Origin: an uncultured Eubacteriales bacterium
Lineage (GTDB): Bacteria; Bacillota; Clostridia; Christensenellales; CAG-917
Direction of reading: 5' to 3'
Length of the DNA: 12,699 nucleotides
NCBI GenBank assembly: GCA_900553825.1
Contig: USEV01000010.1
Span: 1-12,699 of the forward strand
Position numbers and translations under genes: made by a program. The notes under the pieces are model-generated. The model was not told where the DNA came from and ran no database searches. It was given only the letters and a program-made list of their open reading frames with translations. Positions 7,643 through 12,699 of this stretch are shown one piece after another (within the stretch, counting starts at the first letter, position 1; each line of letters opens with the position of its first letter).

Positions 7643-7671
7643 ACTATATTCACGGAAAATCCCGTTGAGAA
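7643..7671 (-). promoter_or_regulatory. candidate uppP promoter facing the ychF promoter
   Basis: On the minus strand, TTCTCA (complement of 7666-7671, four of six matches) is followed after 17 nt by TATAGT (complement of 7643-7648, five of six). Transcription would start near 7636, inside the -10 of the opposing promoter. The leader to the uppP start would be about 100 nt. No better minus-strand candidate is visible in the gap. Confidence 0.4.
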
Positions 7672-7674
7672 CGC

Positions 7675-7703
7675 GCGGGCGGACACGCCCGCCGCGGAGG
7701 AGG
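7675..7703 (+). promoter_or_regulatory. leader hairpin and strong RBS of ychF
   Basis: A perfect 7-bp all-GC stem, GCGGGCG / CGCCCGC (7675-7692), with a GACA tetraloop ends 3 nt before the Shine-Dalgarno sequence GGAGGAGG (7696-7703). The ATG follows at 7707. The hairpin leaves the ribosome binding site free, so it may stabilise the 5' end or act as a binding site rather than sequester the start. Confidence 0.6.
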
Positions 7704-7706
7704 AAT

Positions 7707-8789
7707 ATGAAGCTAGGTGTGGTGGGGCTCCCCAATGTGGGCAAGAGCACCCTTTTCAACGCCATGACAAAGGCGGGTGCGGCGGCAGCGAACTACCCCT
7801 TTTGCACAATCGAGCCGAATGTCGGCGTCGTAGCCGTCCCCGACGAGAGGCTCGACAAACTCGCCGCCCTCTATGACAGCAAGAAAATCACCCCGACCAC
7901 GCTGGAATTCGTGGACATCGCGGGGCTCGTCAAGGGCGCAAGCAAGGGCGAGGGGCTGGGCAACAAGTTCCTCTCTCACATCAGGGAAGTGGATGCAATC
8001 GTCCATGTCGTGCGCTGTTTCGAGGACGAGAACATCACCCATGTCGACGGCTCCGTTTCGCCCGTCAGGGACATGGAAACAATCAACCTCGAGCTCATTT
8101 TCGCCGACCTCGAAACGCTTGAACGCAGGCTCGCGAAGGCGCAGAGTATGCTGAAGGCGGACAAGAAGTATCAGGAAGATGTCGACCGTCTTTGCAAGAT
8201 GCAGGCGTGGCTCGAAAGCGGCAAACCTCTCCGCTCCATGTCCGTCGACGAGGAGTTCGCGGCGTTCGTCGCGGAGCAGTTCCTGCTCACGGTGAAGCCC
8301 GTCATATATGTCGCCAATGTGGACGAGAGCGGGCTTGCCGGCAACGCCTACACGAAGGAAGTGGAGGAGGAGGCAAAGAAAGAGGGCGCGGAGTCAATCG
8401 TGCTTTGCGCCAAGCTCGAGGAGGACCTCGCCGCGCTCGACGACGAGGAGCGCGAGATGTTCATGGCGGAATACGGGCTGGAAAAGAGCGGTCTCGACAA
8501 GCTGGTGTCCGCGTCGTACAGGCTGCTCGGGCTCATAAGTTACCTGACCGCGGGCGAAAAGGAGACCCGCGCGTGGACAATCGTCAAAGGCACAAAGGCG
8601 CCGCAGGCGGCGGGCAAGATTCACAGCGACTTCGAAAAGGGCTTCATCCGCGCCGAAATCGTGGACTACGAAACCCTGCTGGAGTGCGGCTCGTTCCAGG
8701 CGGCGAAAGAAAAAGGAAAGGTGAGGAGCGAAGGCAAGGACTATGTCATGCGCGAAAACGATGTCGTCCTCTTCCGCTTCAATGTTTAG
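7707..8789 (+). CDS. ychF: redox-regulated ATPase YchF (OLA1 family)
   Basis: This 360-aa protein is full length (E. coli YchF has 363). It is a universally conserved Obg-related P-loop NTPase that associates with ribosomes and is implicated in translation and stress responses. The P-loop is GLPNVGKST (7-15), switch II is DIAGLVKGASKGEGLG (70-85), and the base-specificity motif is NVDE (204-207) instead of the GTPase NKxD, the feature linked to ATP preference in this family. A helical insertion follows switch II (~125-175), and the C-terminal ~280-360 is the TGS domain. The long upstream open frame is spurious; the strong GGAGGAGG before 7707 fixes the start. The stop codon overlaps the argS start, so the two are co-translated. 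No catalytic residue appears missing. Confidence 0.97.
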   Translation: MKLGVVGLPNVGKSTLFNAMTKAGAAAANYPFCTIEPNVGVVAVPDERLDKLAALYDSKKITPTTLEFVDIAGLVKGASKGEGLGNKFLSHIREVDAIVHVVRCFEDENITHVDGSVSPVRDMETINLELIFADLETLERRLAKAQSMLKADKKYQEDVDRLCKMQAWLESGKPLRSMSVDEEFAAFVAEQFLLTVKPVIYVANVDESGLAGNAYTKEVEEEAKKEGAESIVLCAKLEEDLAALDDEEREMFMAEYGLEKSGLDKLVSASYRLLGLISYLTAGEKETRAWTIVKGTKAPQAAGKIHSDFEKGFIRAEIVDYETLLECGSFQAAKEKGKVRSEGKDYVMRENDVVLFRFNV

Positions 8790-10488
8790 TATGTTCGAAA
8801 AAGAAGTTGCAAAATGCGTTGCGTCCGCAAGTTCGGGCGCGCTTGCGGAAGGCGATGTGCTCGCCGCACTCGAGATTCCCAAGGAGAGCAAACTCGGCGA
8901 TCTCGCCCTGCCTTGCTTCAAATTCGCGCGGACGATGAGAAAGGCGCCCCCGCAGATTGCCGCCGAGCTGTATGCGGGGCTTGAGCTTCCCGCAGTCATA
9001 GAGCGCGCGGAAGTGGCGGGCGGATACCTCAATTTCTTCTTCTCCCGCGAGGAAGTGGCGAAAAAGCTCACGGAGCTCGCGTCCTGGACGGGCGAGAGCA
9101 CCCGCGGCGAACGAGAGGGCGAGGGCAAGACGGTGTGCATAGACTATTCCTCCGTCAACATCGCAAAGCCTTTCCACATAGGGCACCTCTCCACGACGGT
9201 CATCGGCGCGGCGCTTTACCGCATATTCCGCTATCTCGGCTACAACACGGTGGGCATCAATCACCTCGGCGACTGGGGGACGCAGTTCGGCAAACTCATC
9301 GTCGCGGTGCGCAAGTGGTCGTCGCTCGACGAGGTTCTCTCCCGCGACGAATACTTCCTCAACTCGCTGTATGTGCGCTATCACAAGGAGGCGGAGCAGG
9401 ACCCCGCGTTGGACGACGAGGCGCGCGCCTGGTTCAAGAGGATTGAGGACGGCGACCCCGCCGCGACGGAATATTTCGACGCGTTCAAACAGATAACGAT
9501 GCGCGCGGTGGGCAAGATATACGACAGGCTGAAAATCTCGTTCGACAGCTATGCGGGCGAGAGCTTCTACAACGACAAGATGCAGCCCTGCCTCGACATA
9601 CTCGAAAACAAGGGGTTGCTCACGGAATCCGACGGCGCAAAGGTGGTCCGCCTGGACGAATACGACATGCCGCCCTGCCTCCTCGTCAAGGCGGACGGGG
9701 CGACGCTTTACGCCACGCGCGACATCGCCGCGGCGTATTACAGGAAGCGCACCTACAACTTCTACAAGTGCCTCTATGTCGTGGCGTATCAGCAGAATCT
9801 GCACTTTAAACAGCTGTTTAAGGTGCTTGAACTCATGGGTTTTGACGGTGCGGCGGATATGGAACACATCGCGTTCGGCATGGTTTCGTTGGAGGACGGC
9901 GCCATGAGCACGCGCGGCGGCAGGGTCGTCTGGCTCGCCGAAGTGCTGGACAAAGCCGTGGAAAAGGCGCGGCAGATCATCGAGGACAAAAACCCCTCTC
10001 TCGCCGATAAGGAAAGCGTCGCGGAAAGCGTCGGCGTGGGGGCTGTCGTGTTCTCCGCGCTGTGGAACAGCCGCATCAAGGACATCGTCTTCTCCTTCGA
10101 CAAGGTGCTCAACTTCGACGGCGAAACGGCGCCCTATGTGCAGTACACCTATGCCCGCGCGGCAAGCGCGCTCCGCAAGGGCGGCTCCTACGACATTTCG
10201 CAGGCGGACTTTTCCTCGATAGCGGACGAGGAGGGCTTCGAGCTCGTCAAATGCGTGCTGTCCTTCGAGGACGCCGTGCGCACCGCGGCGAGACTGCGCG
10301 AGCCCTGCACGGTCACCCGTTACGCGGTGGAGCTCGCCGAAAAGTTCAACCGCTTTTACATCGACCACCGCATTCTCGGCGAGGACAAGGGCGCGACCAA
10401 CGCGAGGCTTTTCCTTGCCGACCTCGTCAAGAGGACGCTCGGTTGCGCGCTCGGGCTCATCGGCATCGACGCGCCCGAGAGCATGTGA
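8782..10488 (+). CDS. argS: arginyl-tRNA synthetase
   Basis: This 568-aa class I aminoacyl-tRNA synthetase charges tRNA-Arg with arginine. The N-terminal Add-1 domain (~1-110), which contacts the tRNA D-loop, is followed by the Rossmann catalytic domain with the HIGH motif (132-135) in FHIGHLSTTVIG and NHLGDWGTQFGK (160-171). The second signature is AMSTRGGRVVWL (374 onward), a KMSK variant lacking the first lysine, which many ArgRS enzymes lack. The C-terminal DALR anticodon-binding helices start near YVQYTYARAASALR. Two in-frame ATGs are possible: 8782, overlapping the ychF stop by 8 nt, or 8791, one nt past it. Neither has a Shine-Dalgarno sequence, so initiation probably depends on translational coupling to ychF. 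I list the longer form. Confidence 0.96.
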   Translation: MFSMFEKEVAKCVASASSGALAEGDVLAALEIPKESKLGDLALPCFKFARTMRKAPPQIAAELYAGLELPAVIERAEVAGGYLNFFFSREEVAKKLTELASWTGESTRGEREGEGKTVCIDYSSVNIAKPFHIGHLSTTVIGAALYRIFRYLGYNTVGINHLGDWGTQFGKLIVAVRKWSSLDEVLSRDEYFLNSLYVRYHKEAEQDPALDDEARAWFKRIEDGDPAATEYFDAFKQITMRAVGKIYDRLKISFDSYAGESFYNDKMQPCLDILENKGLLTESDGAKVVRLDEYDMPPCLLVKADGATLYATRDIAAAYYRKRTYNFYKCLYVVAYQQNLHFKQLFKVLELMGFDGAADMEHIAFGMVSLEDGAMSTRGGRVVWLAEVLDKAVEKARQIIEDKNPSLADKESVAESVGVGAVVFSALWNSRIKDIVFSFDKVLNFDGETAPYVQYTYARAASALRKGGSYDISQADFSSIADEEGFELVKCVLSFEDAVRTAARLREPCTVTRYAVELAEKFNRFYIDHRILGEDKGATNARLFLADLVKRTLGCALGLIGIDAPESM

Positions 10489-10533
10489 GCGCGGGCACGG
10501 ACAACTGAATTCCCCGCACGGGGGCGAAAACAG

Positions 10534-10562
10534 TTGACACGCGGATAATTATTAAATATAAT
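10534..10562 (+). promoter_or_regulatory. perfect consensus promoter of the rpmH operon
   Basis: TTGACA (10534-10539) and TATAAT (10557-10562) match the housekeeping sigma consensus at all twelve positions with the optimal 17-nt spacer, the strongest promoter in the window. The start point should be near 10569, leaving a ~70-nt leader before rpmH. An inverted repeat TTATTA-AATA-TAATAA (10549-10564) covers the -10 region. High transcription fits the demand for L34 and RNase P protein. Confidence 0.92.
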
Positions 10563-10614
10563 AACCCAGCGTATTTTTTGCTGTGCGCGCAAGTGCACGC
10601 CGCAATATAAAAAC

Positions 10615-10634
10615 AGGGCGGCAGCCCTCGGAGG
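10615..10634 (+). promoter_or_regulatory. leader hairpin abutting the rpmH RBS
   Basis: AGGGC (10615-10619) pairs with GCCCT (10624-10628) across a GGCA tetraloop. It ends one nt before the Shine-Dalgarno sequence GGAGG (10630-10634), which lies 4 nt before the ATG at 10639. Layout is the same as in the ychF leader (GC stem, 4-nt loop, RBS right after). It may be a ribosomal-protein-type leader control site or simply a structure that keeps the RBS open. Confidence 0.5.
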
Positions 10635-10638
10635 CAAC

Positions 10639-10773
10639 ATGAAACAGACCTATCAACCCAAGAAAAGACAGAGAAGCAAAGTTCACGGTTTCCGTGAGAG
10701 GATGAAGTCCACCAGCGGCAGAAAAGTTCTCAAGAGGCGCCGCGCAAGAGGCAGGAAGCAGCTCACCGCGTAG
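10639..10773 (+). CDS. rpmH: 50S ribosomal protein L34 (bL34)
   Basis: This 44-residue, strongly basic protein of the large ribosomal subunit is first in its operon. The sequence begins [19 protein letters not shown], continues with [20 protein letters not shown], and ends KQLTA, matching the bL34 pattern over its whole length. ATG 10639 has GGAGG 4 nt upstream. The TAG stop shares one base with the GTG start of rnpA, the conserved rpmH-rnpA junction. The gene is too small for most length cut-offs. Confidence 0.97.
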   Translation: MKQTYQPKKRQRSKVHGFRERMKSTSGRKVLKRRRARGRKQLTA

Positions 10774-11114
10774 TGAAAAAGGAGTTCCGTCTCAAAAAGA
10801 GGGCGGCGTTCACCTATGTCTACAAACGCGGCGAACGCACACGCACCCGTCATCTCGCGCTGATTTACGCAAAGTCGGGCGAGGGACTGAAGATAGGGCT
10901 TTCGGTGTCGTCCAAGGTGGGCGGCGCGGTGGTGAGAAACCGCGTCAAGAGGCTGTTGCGCGAGGCGCTCACTCCTCTCGTTTCCAGGATAGACCCGGGT
11001 TATCTTTATGTCATAGCGGTGCAGCCTTCCGCGGCGGAGCTGGATTTTCACGGCATATCCGAGGCAGTCGGCACGGCGTTTGCCCGTGCGGGAAAGTTGC
11101 GTGCGGAGGAGTGA
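10773..11114 (+). CDS. rnpA: ribonuclease P protein component
   Basis: This 113-aa basic protein binds the catalytic RNase P RNA and helps it recognise and cleave the 5' leader of pre-tRNAs. The N-terminal KKEFRLKKRAAFTYVYKRGER (from residue 2) and the family signature RNRVKRLLRE (55-64), whose arginines and lysine contact the RNA, are both clear. The start is GTG at 10773-10775, overlapping the rpmH stop by one nucleotide (TAGTG), with only a weak Shine-Dalgarno. Translation is therefore probably coupled to rpmH. The stop is one nt before yidD. Length fits the family (~115-120 aa). Confidence 0.96.
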   Translation: MKKEFRLKKRAAFTYVYKRGERTRTRHLALIYAKSGEGLKIGLSVSSKVGGAVVRNRVKRLLREALTPLVSRIDPGYLYVIAVQPSAAELDFHGISEAVGTAFARAGKLRAEE

Positions 11115-11115
11115 G

Positions 11116-11358
11116 ATGAAGTGGCTCGGCATGGCTTTCATCCTCCTTTACAAGCGCACGCTTTCGCCGTTTATCGGGCGCAGCTGCCGTTACACCCCCA
11201 CCTGCTCGATGTATGCCTACGACGCAATCCGCCGCTACGGACTGTTCCTCGGCGGGGCAATGGGAGCGTGGAGGTTGCTTCGTTGCAACCCGTTCTCGAA
11301 GGGCGGTTTCGACCCGGTTCCCGAGAATTACAGAGGTAGAATCAAATGGCTCGTGTAG
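11116..11358 (+). CDS. yidD: membrane protein insertion efficiency factor YidD
   Basis: This 80-aa small protein is thought to sit at the inner face of the membrane through an amphipathic N-terminal helix and to assist YidC-dependent insertion. The family core CRYTPTCSMYAYDAIRRYG (24-42) and the segment RLLRCNPFSKGGFDPVP (53-69) with three conserved cysteines (C24, C30, C57) are intact. ATG 11116 is preceded by GGAGGAG at 11105-11111 and lies one nt after the rnpA stop. The 3' end overlaps the yidC start by 13 nt. Placement between rnpA and yidC is the conserved arrangement. Confidence 0.96.
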   Translation: MKWLGMAFILLYKRTLSPFIGRSCRYTPTCSMYAYDAIRRYGLFLGGAMGAWRLLRCNPFSKGGFDPVPENYRGRIKWLV

Positions 11359-12536
11359 ATATCAGGCGCCGCAGGATTTTCAGGATATACGCAGTGATTT
11401 TGTTGCTGCTGTTGTCCTGTTTCGTGCTTTCGGCGTGCAACGCGGACAGCGGCACTTTCGATGTTTCGGGAGATGCCGTGTCCGAGCCTTCTCATTTCAT
11501 CGCCAAGCTCATGTACGGTCTGGACGACGACATCGCCGTTTTCGGCTGGTCGGTCGTCGCGTTCACCGTCATTCTGAAGCTCGTGCTATCCCCGCTCGAC
11601 ATCTGGCAGAGGGTCATCTCCCGTCGCAACGCAAAGGCGATGGAGAGAATGCGTCCCCAGCTTGAAGCCCTGCAGGAGAAATTCGGCGACGACAAGCAGC
11701 GTTACCAGCAGGAACAGATGGCGCTTTACAAGAAGGAGAAGTACTCCATGTTCGGCGCGTGTCTGCCTTCGCTTGTGACCCTTGTCGTCTTTTTCGTGGT
11801 GTTCGCGGGCTTCCGCGAGATGGTCGGCTACCAGTTCGCGCAGGACTATCATTCCAGCTACATCGTCTTCGAGCAGGTGATGGAGGACGAGCTCGGCGAG
11901 GGCTACGAGACCATAGAGAAGACGGAGGAGAACGCCGCGCTTTACGACGCGGCGGTCGACAAGGCGCAGCAGGCGGTCTACGACGCGTATTTCTCCGACG
12001 CCCGCACCGAAAAGAGAGAATTCCTCTGGATTCACAACATCTTCGTCTCCGACAGCTGGCAGGACGGCGTGCCCGATTATCTCACGGCTACGGGGCAGGA
12101 AGGTTTTGCGATGTCCAAGATAACGGGCGTGACCAAGGACGAGTACAACCTCGTCATGGGCAAGGTCATCGGCGCGGACGAAGCGGGCTGGGGCAAAGGC
12201 GACGCGAGCTGGAACGGCTGGTTGTTGCTCCCCGCGCTCTCGATTGCGCTTTCCTTCGTGTCGCAGAAGCTGCTCACCAAGTCGCAGGGTGCTCCTCCTC
12301 CCTCCGCAAACGGGAAAAAGGGCACCGACAGTATGCAGTCCAACATGAAGATGATGCAGTACTTCATGCCGCTCATGATAGGCGTGTTCGCGCTGTTCTA
12401 TTCGGCGGCGTTCGCGCTCTACACCTTCACGAGCTCGCTCGTGTCGGTCGTGTTCCAGCTTGTGTTCGCGCTGGTGGGGAAAATCCTCGACAAGCGCGAG
12501 GAGAATAAGAGAGGGGGCTTCAGGCCCGCGAGGTAA
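11346..12536 (+). CDS. yidC: membrane protein insertase YidC, lipoprotein form
   Basis: This 396-aa YidC/Oxa1/Alb3 insertase integrates and folds membrane proteins with or without SecYEG. The basic N-terminus and hydrophobic stretch end in lipobox LSAC, predicting lipidation at C31, the Gram-positive form without a large N-terminal periplasmic domain. TM1 (~65-85) ends KLVLSPLDIWQ; K78 occupies the place of the conserved hydrophilic-groove arginine. The charged cytoplasmic hairpin (~90-135) precedes TM2 (~137-158), then TM3 (~291-310) with FVSQKLLTKSQG and TM4/TM5 (~338-381), followed by a basic tail. The external region between TM2 and TM3 is about 130 residues, far longer than in Bacillus SpoIIIJ, while FLWIHNIF (226-233) is retained within it. 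ATG 11346 lies inside yidD with AGAGG 9 nt upstream. The gene is followed by jag. Confidence 0.94.
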   Translation: MARVDIRRRRIFRIYAVILLLLLSCFVLSACNADSGTFDVSGDAVSEPSHFIAKLMYGLDDDIAVFGWSVVAFTVILKLVLSPLDIWQRVISRRNAKAMERMRPQLEALQEKFGDDKQRYQQEQMALYKKEKYSMFGACLPSLVTLVVFFVVFAGFREMVGYQFAQDYHSSYIVFEQVMEDELGEGYETIEKTEENAALYDAAVDKAQQAVYDAYFSDARTEKREFLWIHNIFVSDSWQDGVPDYLTATGQEGFAMSKITGVTKDEYNLVMGKVIGADEAGWGKGDASWNGWLLLPALSIALSFVSQKLLTKSQGAPPPSANGKKGTDSMQSNMKMMQYFMPLMIGVFALFYSAAFALYTFTSSLVSVVFQLVFALVGKILDKREENKRGGFRPAR

Positions 12537-12543
12537 TCGGTAA

Positions 12544-12656
12544 ATGGAAAAGTCAGTTGTCGAAAAGGCGAGCAGCGTTGAGCTCGCCGTCGAAAAGGCA
12601 CTCGGTGAGCTCGGCGCCAGGAGAGAGGATGTCGAAATAGAGATTCTCTCGAAAGG
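12544..12656 (+). CDS. jag: Jag/KhpB N-terminal fragment
   Basis: The first 37-38 codons of a gene cut off by the adapter. The peptide starts MEKSVVEKASSVELAVEKAL and continues with GELGARREDVEIEILSKG, matching the Jag_N domain of the SpoIIIJ-associated protein (KhpB), an RNA-binding KH/R3H protein usually encoded right after yidC. ATG 12544 lies 7 nt after the yidC stop, with GAGG at 12530-12533 as a distant ribosome binding site. The KH and R3H domains are not in the window. Identification rests on the short pattern plus gene order. Confidence 0.85.
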
Positions 12657-12699
12657 CTGTCTCTTATACACATCTCCGAGCCCACGAGACGTAGAGGAA
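12657..12699. other. Nextera i7 adapter, non-genomic
   Basis: This is the reverse complement of the adapter at 5-47: mosaic end (12657-12675), rest of the read-2 adapter to 12690, and index GTAGAGGA (12691-12698). It truncates jag and creates false minus-strand frames beginning [10 protein letters not shown] and MYKRQ. It should be trimmed. The base at 12657 could be either genomic or adapter. Confidence 0.98.

Noticed and set aside
6741..7706. N-terminal extension of about 320 residues on YchF
   Set aside because: The frame runs antisense through uppP, crosses the ychF promoter and leader hairpin, and ychF has a strong RBS at 7696-7703 before a start that gives the family's normal length.
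9901..9915. Damaged KMSKS motif in ArgRS (AMSTR)
   Set aside because: Loss of the canonical first lysine is common among arginyl-tRNA synthetases, and the rest of the motif and protein are intact.
10512..10524. CCCC-GCAC-GGGG hairpin as the argS terminator
   Set aside because: The stem is only 4 bp and is followed by an A-run rather than a T-run, so it does not meet the intrinsic terminator pattern.
10489..10638. oriC between argS and rpmH
   Set aside because: The AT-rich stretch is explained by the promoter. I found no TTATNCACA-type DnaA boxes, and dnaA is not adjacent.
48..12656. tRNA genes, CRISPR arrays, phage or defence genes
   Set aside because: No cloverleaf-like sequence, no regularly spaced repeats, and no unassigned gap larger than about 250 nt remain to hold them.
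1..12699. Terminal 43-bp inverted repeats with Tn5 mosaic ends, looking like a composite transposon
   Set aside because: The repeats equal the Nextera i7 adapter, including an index and part of the P7 oligo. There is no transposase and the interior is core chromosome.

Overview
This window is a 12.6 kb piece of a bacterial chromosome, probably a metagenomic contig. It is flanked at both ends by untrimmed Illumina Nextera i7 adapter (1-47 and 12657-12699), so genomic sequence runs from about 48 to 12656. High GC, short intergenic gaps, strong Shine-Dalgarno sites, a GyrB TOPRIM domain without the proteobacterial insertion, a short lipobox-bearing YidC and a yidC-jag pair all suggest a GC-rich uncultured Firmicutes/Clostridia-type organism. 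This assignment is inference.

Layout. 49-3089 holds the 3' end of gyrB followed by complete gyrA, the two DNA gyrase subunits. A hairpin-rich spacer with a perfect terminator follows (3090-3210). A consensus-like promoter (3284-3312) then drives a two-gene cytoplasmic glycosidase cassette: a GH13 alpha-glucosidase of the oligo-1,6-glucosidase type and a GH27 alpha-galactosidase whose barrel is interrupted by a carbohydrate-binding-like beta-sandwich. A second terminator (6712-6738) separates this cassette from a convergent uppP (undecaprenyl-diphosphatase, minus strand). Divergent from uppP lies ychF-argS, a universal GTPase/ATPase gene overlapping arginyl-tRNA synthetase.

From 10534 a perfect TTGACA-17-TATAAT promoter opens the conserved rpmH-rnpA-yidD-yidC-jag operon, covering ribosomal protein L34, the RNase P protein and membrane protein insertion. 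It is tightly packed, with overlaps or 1-nt gaps between its first four genes, and jag is cut by the contig end. The 44-codon rpmH gene is easily missed.

Most of the content is housekeeping, and I see no defence system, prophage, transposon, CRISPR array or tRNA. The most striking signal lies in the base composition: the self-complementary tetramer ACGT does not occur once in the genomic part, although CCGT, GCGT and TCGT are all common. Asp, Asn, Tyr and His codons switch to the T-ending form when the next codon starts with GT. This looks like the footprint of an ACGT-specific DNA modification or restriction activity in this lineage. Secondary points are the domain insertion in GH27, the enlarged YidC loops, the position of the rpmH operon on the same side and strand as gyrBA, face-to-face promoters between uppP and ychF, and small GC-rich hairpins set directly before the ribosome binding sites of ychF and rpmH.
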